This document shows positions 49,668 through 58,529 of a DNA stretch of 64,000 nt, piece after piece. The notes beneath the pieces were generated by a model. That model did no database searches, was not told the DNA's origin, and saw only the letters and a program-made list of their open reading frames with translations. Every line of letters begins with the position of its first letter. The stretch's first letter is position 1. Source of the stretch: Halopseudomonas laoshanensis. Its GTDB lineage: Bacteria; Pseudomonadota; Gammaproteobacteria; Pseudomonadales; Pseudomonadaceae. Position numbers and translations under genes: made by a program. The DNA lies in NCBI RefSeq assembly GCF_008365385.1, contig NZ_QOVF01000005.1:62001-126000 (forward strand), in the 5' to 3' direction.

Positions 49668-51779
49668 TCACGCCCGACGCAGCAAGCGCCCCCAATGTGA
49701 GTCCGCCGAAGCCTGCCACACCTGCTGGTGCAACCAGGCCAGCGAAGGCGCATCTTTAGCCAACAGACTGCGCTCGCCGACACTCAGGGATTGCGCGCCC
49801 TTGGCCCAGCACTGCTCGGCCAACACCTGCAAACGCTGACGCCGCAAGTCGCCAGCCAGGTGACGAGCTTGAGCTCTATGCAGCGCATTAAGGCGAGGAT
49901 CAATAATCGCTGTTTCAAACGCCGAGAGCTTGTCATGCGGCCGATGCTGGATGGGATTGTGATTGACGTCGTGCAGCAACTGAGAGCCGTCAACCTCTTC
50001 CGGAATCGTCAGCAGGCCCCAGCGCCTGAGCCTTTGCCCAGCCTGAATCCGGCTCAAGATGACGAACACCGGCGCAGCAAATATCAGCGGGATGGCGACC
50101 GGCAAAGACCAGAGAAAGAACATCGGGTCGATCCAGTAGGCGAAGGCTATCCAGCTGAGCGCCAGCAGCGTGCCAAACGCCTGGTTGATGATCGCTTCCA
50201 GCCACCCGCTCTCACCACTGCGATTCTGTCCGGCCCATTTCAATTGCACATTGAATAACGCTTCCAGTACAAACCGGCTATGCGAAAGCATGCGGATAGG
50301 CGCAAGCAACGCAGAAATCAGCATCTCCAACAGCATGCTCACAGGCAAGCGCAGCAAGCCACCGAAGGAGCGCGAGCGGTTATGCGAAATCGTATCGAAT
50401 ACGGCAAGGAATTTGGGAATAAACAGCAGCGAAAAGGTCACCAGGATCAGCGCCAGCGCACGCAAGGGTTCCCACTCTGGCCATACCGGATGTAACTGGT
50501 AAGGATTGGGGAAATAGTCGATCGGCCAGATGACCATGCGCGCCGCGGCAATCGTCGCCAGTATTAAAAACGCGAGCCACAAGGGTGATGCTGCATACGA
50601 CATGATGCCGTTGAGAAACGCCATGCGGTGCGCCAGGCGCAGCCGCCGGCTGCGCAACATCAACCACAGGTGCTGCAGGTTACCTTTGGCCCAGCGTTTG
50701 TCTCGGGTCAGCTCTTCAACCAGCGTCGGGGGCGATTCTTCATAACTGTGCGGCAGTTCGGGCTCCAGCCAGACCTCATGACCGGCGCGGCCAATATAGG
50801 CCGCTTCAACGAAGTCGTGGCTAAGGATCGGCCCGCGGAACAGCCCCCAACCGGGGAGCTTGCGCAGGCCGCAATAGCGCATGAACGGCTGGGTACGCAG
50901 AATGGCATTGTGCCCCCAGAACGCTGCCTCACCGAGCTGGAATGCTGCCAATCCGGTGGTAAACAATGGACCATATAATTGGTTGGAAAACTGCTGCACC
51001 CGGGCAAAAACCGACTGTCCGTTCAACAGACTCGGGCTACTTTGCAGAATGCCAACCCTGGGGTGGCGCTGCATCAGCTGGACCATCATGACCAGCGCGG
51101 TGCCACTCATCAAACTGTCGGCGTCCAGTACCACCATATAGGGGTAATCCTTCCCCCAGCGGCGCAGGAAATCACCCACATTGCCGCTCTTGTAATTCTG
51201 ATTGAGCGGCCGGCGCCGGTAATACAAACGCCCCTCGGCGCCCAGTTCGCGCGCTAGTGCCGCCCAGGCGGCCTGCTCGTCAAGCCAGATGTCCGCTTCG
51301 CGGGTATCGGAGAGGATATAGAAATCAAAATGCTCGAGTTGCCCGGTGGCCTGCAGGCTAAGGTAAACCGCCTTGAGCCGACCCAGGCATTCGCCTATCT
51401 GCTCATTATAAATGGGCATGATAATCGCCGTGCGCGCCATGGGTGTGGCCGCCAGCGTTGCAGCATCCTGCTGACGCATCAGCGAGTGCGGATCGCCGCC
51501 GGTATGTCTGATCAGATAGCCAAATACGCCGATCCAGAATCCGACTGAAATCCAACAGAACAGGATGGCGAACAGCGCGGCCATCCCCACCTCAATCCAG
51601 TTGCCGCCGTTGTAAGGTAGAACCGAGAGCATGAAATAGGTGGCGGTTGCCGTCTGCAGCAACACGGCCAGCAATAACAGGGCGCGGCGTGCATAAGCAG
51701 CACGGCGCCATGCTATTTTCCCTGTATCAGCAAGGGCAGGAGGCACGCTGGCCTGGACCCGATGAGCAGGCGTGGCCAT
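49668..51779 (-). CDS. opgH: Glucans biosynthesis glucosyltransferase H, short form
   Basis: A 703-residue inner-membrane family 2 glycosyltransferase that makes the backbone of osmoregulated periplasmic glucans from UDP-glucose. Catalytic motifs are VVLDADSLMSG (DxD) and the acceptor region HDFVEAAYIGR, with RDKRWAKGN (QxxRW-like RW). Membrane helices flank the domain on both sides. It is about 150 residues shorter than the E. coli and P. aeruginosa proteins, mostly at the N-terminus, where those have a long cytosolic region. Its ATG overlaps the stop of the 83-residue upstream gene (TGATG). Confidence 0.93.
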   Translation of the reverse strand: MATPAHRVQASVPPALADTGKIAWRRAAYARRALLLLAVLLQTATATYFMLSVLPYNGGNWIEVGMAALFAILFCWISVGFWIGVFGYLIRHTGGDPHSLMRQQDAATLAATPMARTAIIMPIYNEQIGECLGRLKAVYLSLQATGQLEHFDFYILSDTREADIWLDEQAAWAALARELGAEGRLYYRRRPLNQNYKSGNVGDFLRRWGKDYPYMVVLDADSLMSGTALVMMVQLMQRHPRVGILQSSPSLLNGQSVFARVQQFSNQLYGPLFTTGLAAFQLGEAAFWGHNAILRTQPFMRYCGLRKLPGWGLFRGPILSHDFVEAAYIGRAGHEVWLEPELPHSYEESPPTLVEELTRDKRWAKGNLQHLWLMLRSRRLRLAHRMAFLNGIMSYAASPLWLAFLILATIAAARMVIWPIDYFPNPYQLHPVWPEWEPLRALALILVTFSLLFIPKFLAVFDTISHNRSRSFGGLLRLPVSMLLEMLISALLAPIRMLSHSRFVLEALFNVQLKWAGQNRSGESGWLEAIINQAFGTLLALSWIAFAYWIDPMFFLWSLPVAIPLIFAAPVFVILSRIQAGQRLRRWGLLTIPEEVDGSQLLHDVNHNPIQHRPHDKLSAFETAIIDPRLNALHRAQARHLAGDLRRQRLQVLAEQCWAKGAQSLSVGERSLLAKDAPSLAWLHQQVWQASADSHWGRLLRRA

Positions 51780-52030
51780 CAGTAGGCACCGTAGACGAGA
51801 CTACCGCGGTGAATCTCCGGCGCCTGCAGTATTGGCTTGTATCCAGGCAGCTCGAAGACCTCGGGCAGGCGCCGCATGCACTCGGCCAACAGGTCCTCAG
51901 GTGCGCGCTCCAGTGCCGCCGATACCAGGAGCAACGCGCGCTGCTCTACCTCCGGTGTCAACTCTACCCCTGCCAATCGCAGGTAATCGAGAACACGCTG
52001 CAATGCCAGTTGGCTTTGTGGCGTGCGCAT
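51779..52030 (-). CDS. 83-residue protein between opgG and opgH
   Basis: A small soluble, mostly helical protein (LALQRVLDYLRLAGVELTPEVEQRALLLVSAALERAPEDLLAECMR). Its last part, ILQAPEIHRGSLVYGAY, resembles the linker that in longer OpgH proteins joins the cytosolic N-terminal region to the first helix (APPxRRxSMVPEPW-like). So it may be the detached N-terminal module of OpgH. It begins two bases after the opgG stop and overlaps the opgH start. The frame extends to a GTG at 52036; the ATG at 52030 is chosen. Confidence 0.7.
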   Translation of the reverse strand: MRTPQSQLALQRVLDYLRLAGVELTPEVEQRALLLVSAALERAPEDLLAECMRRLPEVFELPGYKPILQAPEIHRGSLVYGAY

Positions 52031-52032
52031 GA

Positions 52033-53583
52033 TCACTTCTGCGGACTCAGGACGCCGGTGTCACTGGGCAATTGATAAGTCCAGGTTTCGGTCAGCGGCG
52101 TGTCTTCCAGTTGCAGATACCCACGCAGCGCGAGCGACTTGTCGGTGGCGGGCCGGACAAGTATGGACAATCTCCAGCGTTTGAGTGGCTCGATATATTC
52201 GACGTAATGGCCCAATACCTCGCCCTCCTCCAGTCCAGTGACCGAGGCCACTACTGGCGCATCGGCAGCCAGTTCATCCAGCGGCCCACCGGCGAAATCG
52301 ACGATCACCCTGACGGCCCCTTCCTGGTAGCCACCCCCCACGCGGTTACCATCTCCGACGTAGGTGTCCATGCTGCGTGCCAACGGCTCTTTGGCGACAT
52401 GTTGATCACCAAAAATGGCGCTGTAGGAAAAGTACTGGGGTTCACCCGGCGTCACGGCAGCCTGGGGACGCCAGAAGGCCACAATGTTGTCGTTGGTCTC
52501 ATTCGGCGTGGGCAGTTGCACCAGAACCACATCACCCTTGCCCCAGTCGCCCTCGGGCTTGATCCAGGCACTTGGGCGCGTATCGTAGCGCGCCTCCTTG
52601 TCCATATAATGCGTGAACTCGTTATCGCGCTGGATCAGGCCAAAACCGCGGATGTTCTCGGTGGCAAAATAGTCCATGGTCAGTGAAGTGGGATTGAGCA
52701 GCGGACGCCACAGCCACTCTTCGGAGCCGCCGTTGTGGATCAGCAGACCATCGGAATCATGCACTTCCGGCCGCCACTCGCCATGCGGCTTGAAGGTGTT
52801 CTGGCCGAAGTAAAACATGCTGGTCAAGGGCGCCACGCCCATCAACTGAACCTCGCTGCGGGGAAACACCACTGACTCGACCTTGAGCTCGGTCTCGTCG
52901 CCGGGCGTAACCGTGAAGCGATAGGCTCCGGTCATGCTGCGGGTATCCAGTAGCGCATGAAAACTGAAACTGGTGTCACCCGGCTTGGGCGTCTCCAGCC
53001 AGTATTCGGTAAAGGCTGGAAATTCCTCGCCTCCCGGAAGCCCGGTGTTGAGAGCCAGACCTCGGCCGGATAGACCGAAATTCGTATCTCGGCTGACGGC
53101 ACGGTAGTAACTGGCACCGGCGAACACCAGAAACTGGTTCTGAATGTCTTCTCCGGCTAACGGAAAGGTCAGTTTGAAGCCGGCATAGCCCAAATCGGCT
53201 GGCACCTGCTGCTCCACTTCCGTGGTCGGGTAGGTAAAGTTGGATTTGCTGAACGCCAGGGGTTCGATCTTGTCGTTTTCAACGATATTGATCGCCACTG
53301 GATGCGTGTAAAAAAGGCCTGTCGGAACCAGCATCGCTTTGAAATCGGCCTCGGAGTCCTGCCACAGACTGTTCTCCGGCTTGAAACGAATACCCTGGTA
53401 TTGGTCGTAGCTCAGGTCACGCATAAAGCGCGGTATCGCCGGCGGCGCCTTATAGGGTTTCTGTGCCAACGCCTCGGCCTTGGCAATAACCCGGTCGCGT
53501 ACGGACTGCTCCTCCGCAATAACCCCACAAGAAAGCATAGAGAGCAAAAGAACGCTCAGTCCAGAGGTAATAACAAGCTTCAT
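52033..53583 (-). CDS. opgG: Periplasmic glucans biosynthesis protein G
   Basis: A 516-residue periplasmic protein of the OpgG/OpgD family, needed to branch or process the glucan backbone made by OpgH. A signal peptide MKLVITSGLSVLLLSMLSCG is seen. Family segments include YDQYQGIRFKPENSLW, SSYRAVSRDTNFGLSGRGLAL-like text (YYRAVSRDTNFGLSGRGLA) and GENRPHFHP-type acid/His residues replaced by FGQNTFKPHGEWRPEVHDSDGL. AGGAAA precedes the ATG. It is the first gene of opgG, the 83-residue gene and opgH. Confidence 0.94.
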   Translation of the reverse strand: MKLVITSGLSVLLLSMLSCGVIAEEQSVRDRVIAKAEALAQKPYKAPPAIPRFMRDLSYDQYQGIRFKPENSLWQDSEADFKAMLVPTGLFYTHPVAINIVENDKIEPLAFSKSNFTYPTTEVEQQVPADLGYAGFKLTFPLAGEDIQNQFLVFAGASYYRAVSRDTNFGLSGRGLALNTGLPGGEEFPAFTEYWLETPKPGDTSFSFHALLDTRSMTGAYRFTVTPGDETELKVESVVFPRSEVQLMGVAPLTSMFYFGQNTFKPHGEWRPEVHDSDGLLIHNGGSEEWLWRPLLNPTSLTMDYFATENIRGFGLIQRDNEFTHYMDKEARYDTRPSAWIKPEGDWGKGDVVLVQLPTPNETNDNIVAFWRPQAAVTPGEPQYFSYSAIFGDQHVAKEPLARSMDTYVGDGNRVGGGYQEGAVRVIVDFAGGPLDELAADAPVVASVTGLEEGEVLGHYVEYIEPLKRWRLSILVRPATDKSLALRGYLQLEDTPLTETWTYQLPSDTGVLSPQK

Positions 53584-53915
53584 TCAGCATTTCCTTGCAA
53601 TGTTGCGGAGTGTCCAGAATCAGATTGATCCAGTCATAAAAGGTTAGCGAGACGCAGATTACCCGCGCACACGAGTATCCAGCCGGCTATTGGCGTTAGT
53701 CCGCACAACTCGCCCACAGTTCCTTGCCAACCGGCGGCGAGAGCCCCGTTATAGCGCGAATATACTCCTTATTTGCAGTTTCAGCGCGAGCTGGCCACCC
53801 GCACTCTGCAGCAAGAGAATCGGGAGCCTGGCTCGCAGGCGAGAATCAAGCAGGACTGGCAAGCCTATAGTTTGCGCGCTAAATTACACGACATATTCTC
53901 GAATCCGGAGCGCAC
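53584..53915. other. Gene-free interval between opgG and ohrR
   Basis: This 332-base divergent interval has no credible gene. It should hold the promoters of opgG (minus strand) and ohrR (plus strand). For ohrR a possible -10, TATAGT, is at 53866-53871, overlapped by the palindromic sequence TTTGCGCGCTAAA at 53871-53883. A GC-rich stem (CCTGGCTCGCAGGC-like) lies near 53827-53840. I see nothing else with structure. Confidence 0.6.
53871..53883 (+). promoter_or_regulatory. Candidate OhrR operator at the ohrR promoter
   Basis: TTTGCGCGCTAAA is nearly palindromic (TTTxGCGCxCTAAA-like) and overlaps a possible -10 hexamer of ohrR. The core TTGCGC-N-CTAA is found again twice upstream of ohr, at 54429-54439 and, without the spacer base, at 54446-54454. 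Shared sites before ohrR and ohr fit autoregulation plus control of ohr. Confidence 0.55.
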
Positions 53916-54365
53916 ATGCCAAAGCAATCCAACTGCGCCGAACTTGAGCTGGATAACCAACTCTGTTTCGCGCTCTATTCCACATCGCTGATGATGACCA
54001 AGATTTACAAGCCACTGCTGGCGGAACTGGGCCTTACCTATCCTCAGTATCTGGCCATGCTGGTACTGTGGGAGAAAGATGGCATTACCGTTGGCGCCAT
54101 CAGCACGCGGTTGTTGACCGACCCGGGCTCCCTGACCCCGCTACTCAAGCGTCTGGAAACCGAAGGCTTGCTTAAACGCGTGCGTAGCAGCCGTGATGAA
54201 CGCGTAGTCGAACTGTTTCTTACGGCAAAAGGCCGGGCCCTACGCGAACGGGCTCAGGATATTCCACGCTGCATCCTTGAAGCCAGTGAACAGCCGATTG
54301 AGGCCCTGGTCGAGCTGCGGGAAACCTTGGCTCAACTGCGTACCCGACTGCAAAAAGCTCTCTAA
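53916..54365 (+). CDS. ohrR: MarR-family organic hydroperoxide regulator
   Basis: A 149-residue MarR-type regulator. Cys17 in ELDNQLCFALYSTS is the conserved peroxide-sensing cysteine of OhrR proteins. The winged helix-turn-helix is GAISTRLLTDPGSLTPLLKRLETEGLLKRVRSSRDERVVELFLTAKG. It is a repressor that, by family knowledge, is oxidised by organic hydroperoxides and releases ohr. ohr follows 174 bases downstream on the same strand, with candidate operators before both genes. Confidence 0.95.
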   Translation: MPKQSNCAELELDNQLCFALYSTSLMMTKIYKPLLAELGLTYPQYLAMLVLWEKDGITVGAISTRLLTDPGSLTPLLKRLETEGLLKRVRSSRDERVVELFLTAKGRALRERAQDIPRCILEASEQPIEALVELRETLAQLRTRLQKAL

Positions 54366-54428
54366 TCCCGCATCCCCGCTAGAATTACGCATGAATTGAC
54401 CCGCCCCGACCAACGGCACGTTTTTATA

Positions 54429-54456
54429 TTGCGCACTAACTACCTTTGCGCTAACC
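54429..54456 (+). promoter_or_regulatory. Candidate double OhrR operator before ohr
   Basis: Two copies of the motif lie close together: TTGCGCACTAA (54429-54439) and TTGCGCTAA (54446-54454), both like the ohrR promoter site TTGCGCGCTAA. They lie about 85 to 110 bases before the ohr start, in the expected promoter region. Confidence 0.55.
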
Positions 54457-54539
54457 TTATTTCAAGCGAGCAAGATCGCCTGGAAAACCTGCCCATGCGC
54501 AGCGTTCGCTACCCACCCTGATTACGTAAGGAGAGTTCC

Positions 54540-54965
54540 ATGTCGATTGAAAAAGTACTGTATCGCGCCTCGGCTGAAGCTACCGGAGGCCGCGAAGGCC
54601 AAGCCATATCATCCGACGGCGTATTGGACGTCGCGCTGACAACGCCCAAGGAGTTGGGCGGTAATGGCGCCAAGGGCACCAATCCTGAGCAGCTGTTCGC
54701 CGCTGGCTATTCAGCCTGTTTTCTCGGCGCGCTGAAGCACGTGTCCGGCGCAGAAAAGGTCAAGCTGCCTGCCGATAGCTCGATTGAAGGCATCGTTGGT
54801 ATCGGCCCTCTGCCCACCGGTTTCGGCATCGAAGTCGAGCTCAGGATAAGCCTGCCCGGACTCGACCCAGCCGTCGCCCAAGACCTGGTAGACAAGGCCC
54901 ATATCGTTTGCCCCTACTCCAATGCCACCCGCGGCAACATCGATGTGACGCTGACGCTGGTGTAA
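54540..54965 (+). CDS. ohr: Organic hydroperoxide reductase Ohr
   Basis: A 141-residue OsmC/Ohr-family thiol peroxidase that reduces organic hydroperoxides. The two redox cysteines are Cys60 in [15 protein letters not shown] and Cys124 in [16 protein letters not shown], the usual pair. The N-terminus [28 protein letters not shown] is also typical. AAGGAGAG precedes the ATG. It is downstream of ohrR and followed by a strong terminator at 54983. Confidence 0.96.
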   Translation: MSIEKVLYRASAEATGGREGQAISSDGVLDVALTTPKELGGNGAKGTNPEQLFAAGYSACFLGALKHVSGAEKVKLPADSSIEGIVGIGPLPTGFGIEVELRISLPGLDPAVAQDLVDKAHIVCPYSNATRGNIDVTLTLV

Positions 54966-54982
54966 GACCAAGCGCATCACCC

Positions 54983-55021
54983 AACCCCGATAACGTTAGC
55001 GCGTTATCGGGGTTTTATTTT
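54983..55021 (+). terminator. Intrinsic terminator of ohr
   Basis: A perfect 13-bp stem (54983-54995 with 55002-55014) around the loop TTAGCG is followed by a T-rich run ending in TTTTATTTT. It begins 18 bases past the ohr stop. Confidence 0.95.
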
Positions 55022-55213
55022 GTACTCAAACTATTTTATATCCCGTCTTTTGACGTGAATTTCTTCATCACCGTTACAATCTATAGCCAGACTGATTAGC
55101 CGCGCCCTACCTATCCATGTATGATAGTTACACATATAAGCGATACAGCTGCTCCTTGCCAAGCGCAAAGAGGGGCTGAATCTCCCTTTCAACCGCTCTC
55201 CAGGAGGCTACAC

Positions 55214-56440
55214 ATGAAGAAGGATCCCACTAAAGGTTTTATCGCACTACTCGGCTGGGCACCCAATGCCGTCGAAGCAGCCGCTACCTTTGATCGCCGT
55301 TATGTGGTCGTTGCCCCCGAATGGGCGGAAGAATATTGCAAGACCCACGACATCCCCTTCGTACCCTGGAACTTCGAGCGACTGAACGACCGGTCACTGG
55401 AAATCGCTCAGACCCTGAAGGACATGGGTGTCGATGTTGCCATCCCGCTGTTTGAAGAAACGGTTGAGTGGGCCGGCGCGATCAACTCGGTGCTGCTGGA
55501 CAACCCACGCCTGTTTGGTCAGGCCATGCTCATGCGTGACAAGTCGTTGATGAAGCGTCGCGCTCAGCTGGGTGGTATTCGCGTCGGCATCTTTGAAGAA
55601 GCGCACGACCGTGAAGACGTGATTCGCTTTCTCAAGCGAGTCAACCAGACTCTGCTCAAGCTGGATGGTGATCCGAACGACCCTATTCATTTCAAGGCCT
55701 TCGACAAGGCCGGCTGCCTGGGTCACCGGGTGATACGCACGCCGGACGACGTGGACGCCATTCCGGATGACGAATTTCCGTCGCTGATGGAATCACATCT
55801 GGACGGCTGGGAATTTGCGGTTGAAGCCTGGGTCCACAACGGCAAGATCCGCTTCCTGAACATCTCCGAATATGTCCGTCTGGGCTACTCGGTGCATGTG
55901 CCTGCCTCACCCGATCTGGAGGCGTATCGCCCGCAGATCGTCAAGCAGATCGAGAAGCTGATCAAGACCTTCGATATTGAATTCGGCATGATCCATCCTG
56001 AGTACTTTGTTACCAGTGACGGAGAAATGTACTTTGGCGAAGTCGCCTACCGGCCGCCGGGCTTCAAGGTATTTGAGCTGCTGGAGCGGGTATACAAGGG
56101 CTTTAACGCCTATCACGCCTCAATGCTGGTATTTGATCCGAAGTCCACCGAAGAAGAAGTCAAAGCCTACTTCCCGCGTGAAGTCGAAGATGCTACCGGT
56201 TACGCCGGCTGCTTTGGGGTGTACCCCCGCCGCCGCGTGGTCAGCAAGCTGGAGATGCCCGCCGAGACCGAAGATCATCCGTACTTCGAGTCACACGAGC
56301 TGACCACTCCGATGGAAGAAATGGTCACCAAGCGCACCGCATTTGGCACGCACTGGGGACTGCTGTACTTTGTTGGCGAGGATTCCAAAGTCATGCACGA
56401 CTTGCTCAAGCGTCAGGAAGAGCTCGACTTCTACGTGTAG
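55214..56440 (+). CDS. ATP-grasp family ligase of unknown substrate
   Basis: A 408-residue cytosolic ATP-grasp protein, an enzyme type that joins a carboxylate to an amine or thiol via acyl phosphate. Visible are RDKSLMKRR (108-116) and FKAFDKAGCLGHR with Lys161 for nucleotide binding, and the Mg/acyl-phosphate site GMIHPEYFVTSDGEMYFGEVAYRPPG with Glu263, Glu276 and Arg280. The frame opens at 55121, but the ATG at 55214 has a strong AGGAGG at the right distance. The papain-like gene follows 58 bases later on the same strand, so the two are probably functionally linked. The joined substrates cannot be named. Confidence 0.87.
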   Translation: MKKDPTKGFIALLGWAPNAVEAAATFDRRYVVVAPEWAEEYCKTHDIPFVPWNFERLNDRSLEIAQTLKDMGVDVAIPLFEETVEWAGAINSVLLDNPRLFGQAMLMRDKSLMKRRAQLGGIRVGIFEEAHDREDVIRFLKRVNQTLLKLDGDPNDPIHFKAFDKAGCLGHRVIRTPDDVDAIPDDEFPSLMESHLDGWEFAVEAWVHNGKIRFLNISEYVRLGYSVHVPASPDLEAYRPQIVKQIEKLIKTFDIEFGMIHPEYFVTSDGEMYFGEVAYRPPGFKVFELLERVYKGFNAYHASMLVFDPKSTEEEVKAYFPREVEDATGYAGCFGVYPRRRVVSKLEMPAETEDHPYFESHELTTPMEEMVTKRTAFGTHWGLLYFVGEDSKVMHDLLKRQEELDFYV

Positions 56441-56498
56441 CACATCGGTTTCCGGACCCCTATCATGGGTCGCAACAATTTAGGGTAAGGGGAAGTGT

Positions 56499-58520
56499 GT
56501 GGCTAGCAGCGATGCCGAGCAACAGGTTGATGACAGCAAGTTGGTGTTGCTGCTGTCGCGGTTTGATGATGCTCTCCAGGCGCTGAACAATGCGCCCGAG
56601 TTTGCCAAAATCGGCAAGCTCGACCGGGTATTCGATACAGCTCGGCGGGTTCTGTTGCATGACGGCGGCTGTGTCGGATTGGCCGCCCGTGCTGAGGCTC
56701 TGGAAAGCGCCGGTGTATTCATGGGCTCGGACTGGGACAGCCCGCAAACGCTGATCCCGGCACTGACCGGCAATACCTTGCGCAGCCCGGACGCCAATAC
56801 ACTGGTCATTGAAGCGTTAAGCCAGTTGCGGTTATTGGCGATATCCCGCGGCGATTACGTGCACCCGTCTATGAGTGCAGAGCAAGCGCATCATTTCCTT
56901 ACCCAGGTACTGGCCAACAACCTCGTCCTGCTGTTCACACCGCCCAGCGAAGCCGAACGGGAAACCCAGGGCAGGTTGGCCGTTCTTCCCCGCAACCTGC
57001 TTGAACACCTGGCCAGCTGTATCGGCTACGAATTCATCATCGATCAATTGATTGATGAGATCTGGCGCATCCAGCAGCAACGACCGATTCAGGTCAGCTC
57101 CGTGCGTCGCATGATTACCCAGATAGCGATTTGCCAAGCCAACCCCGAGATCGATCTGGGTACCAGCGGTCAGGGTGCCGACCGACTGGTCAGCAGCCTG
57201 TTCGGACCAACGCACGCGTGCCGTGAAGATCCCGGTATCGAGATCTATCAAGAGCGTCTCGAATACATGGACAACACCGCCTTGCAGAGCGAGGCCACCG
57301 GCTTTGCGCGGGCGATGCATGATACTGGGCTGGTCTCGGCTTACCACACGGTTCTGGTACGGCACTTGCTGAATGAAGGCGAACACCTGCTATCGGAAGC
57401 TCTGGGCCTGTCATCGACAGGTCGCGATTGCCTGATGTGCTACCGCGAACTGGCGCTCAGCCTGATTGACGCCAGCGTCTTCCCTGCTACACCGCAGGCT
57501 ATTTACGGCCTGTCGTTGATGCTGGAGCGCGGCATTCTCTATCAACTGCCAGTAGCCCCTGCGATGTGGCGCCAGCTGGGGTTACCCCTGAGCACCTACA
57601 CCCGGGAACGCTTGGCTATGGCCTTTGGTGACCAGGCCACGCCCGAGGCATTCCTGCTTGAAGGCGTGCTCTGCATGCTGGGTCTGCCGCTGGGCGTGGG
57701 TCAGGGGAATAACCCGACCTGCCAGTCGGCGCGGGCGATGTCCATGTGGGCCTACAATGATCCGGACTACCTGTTGCAGATGGTGACCTGGGCGGCCCGC
57801 GATGACGAAATCATCATGCACTTCGAGGGCCAGGCGATTTCTTCACAGGAAAGCCTGTCCGGGGTAGCCACCAGCCTGCCAATCGATCTGGACCCGGTAT
57901 CCTTGATTGTTGTACCGCATCTGGATCGCATTTATGCGGAGATGGGCCGGCGCTGTATTGGCCGCGAAGGAGATCCGCACCGCTGGGTCAATCCGGAGTT
58001 TCATGGCTGGTGGGCCGGCCGCGGCTTCCGCCTGAATGTGGATGTGCCGACCGGCAAGCTGGTCGATCTGGACGGCTTTCTGCGTCACTTCTATGCTGCT
58101 TACCATCCGTTCCATAACGGCAATCAGCCCTTGATCCACCCCCAGCCTGCGGGCATTGCTGTCACCGACAGCGCGGCGCGTTTTATCGGCTGGCATGCCA
58201 TTACCATCCTGCGGGTGACTCTGGATCCCAAGGATGTGATGCGGGTGTACTTCTTCAACCCGAACAACGACAGCGGTCAGAACTGGGGCGACGGCGTGAC
58301 TGTCAGCACCGCTGGCCATGGCGAGCGGTTTGGGGAGGCTTCACTGCCCTTTGAGCAGTTTCTGTCGCGTCTGTATATTTTCCATTACGACCCGCTTGAG
58401 CATGGCGAAATGGCCACCGTGACACGCGGCGAACTGGATGAAGTGATTGGCTATATCCAGCGCAGCTGGGGTGCAGATCGGTTACCTGCCGGCGACCTGC
58501 AGGGCGATAGCGGCCAGTAG
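56499..58520 (+). CDS. Large protein with papain-like cysteine-hydrolase features, unknown function
   Basis: A 673-residue protein I cannot assign to a named family. The first 390 residues are mostly helical with no clear motif. From there GQGNNPTCQSARAMSMW has Gln402 and Cys408 with the Q-x5-C spacing of papain-like enzymes. Later GWHAITILRV (His566) and YFFNPNNDSGQNWGDGV (Asn587 or Asn589) fit the order Cys, His, Asn of such folds, including transglutaminases and amidases. This is inference from spacing. No signal peptide or membrane segment is visible. The GTG start has AAGGGG upstream. It lies 58 bases after the ATP-grasp gene. Confidence 0.75.
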   Translation: MASSDAEQQVDDSKLVLLLSRFDDALQALNNAPEFAKIGKLDRVFDTARRVLLHDGGCVGLAARAEALESAGVFMGSDWDSPQTLIPALTGNTLRSPDANTLVIEALSQLRLLAISRGDYVHPSMSAEQAHHFLTQVLANNLVLLFTPPSEAERETQGRLAVLPRNLLEHLASCIGYEFIIDQLIDEIWRIQQQRPIQVSSVRRMITQIAICQANPEIDLGTSGQGADRLVSSLFGPTHACREDPGIEIYQERLEYMDNTALQSEATGFARAMHDTGLVSAYHTVLVRHLLNEGEHLLSEALGLSSTGRDCLMCYRELALSLIDASVFPATPQAIYGLSLMLERGILYQLPVAPAMWRQLGLPLSTYTRERLAMAFGDQATPEAFLLEGVLCMLGLPLGVGQGNNPTCQSARAMSMWAYNDPDYLLQMVTWAARDDEIIMHFEGQAISSQESLSGVATSLPIDLDPVSLIVVPHLDRIYAEMGRRCIGREGDPHRWVNPEFHGWWAGRGFRLNVDVPTGKLVDLDGFLRHFYAAYHPFHNGNQPLIHPQPAGIAVTDSAARFIGWHAITILRVTLDPKDVMRVYFFNPNNDSGQNWGDGVTVSTAGHGERFGEASLPFEQFLSRLYIFHYDPLEHGEMATVTRGELDEVIGYIQRSWGADRLPAGDLQGDSGQ

Positions 58521-58529
58521 TCGGAGTGA

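Noticed and set aside
55214-58520. ATP-grasp/papain-like pair as a phage-defence or lanthipeptide system
   Set aside because: There is no precursor peptide, leader or transporter gene nearby, and no known defence domain is visible, so I keep it as an unassigned two-gene unit.
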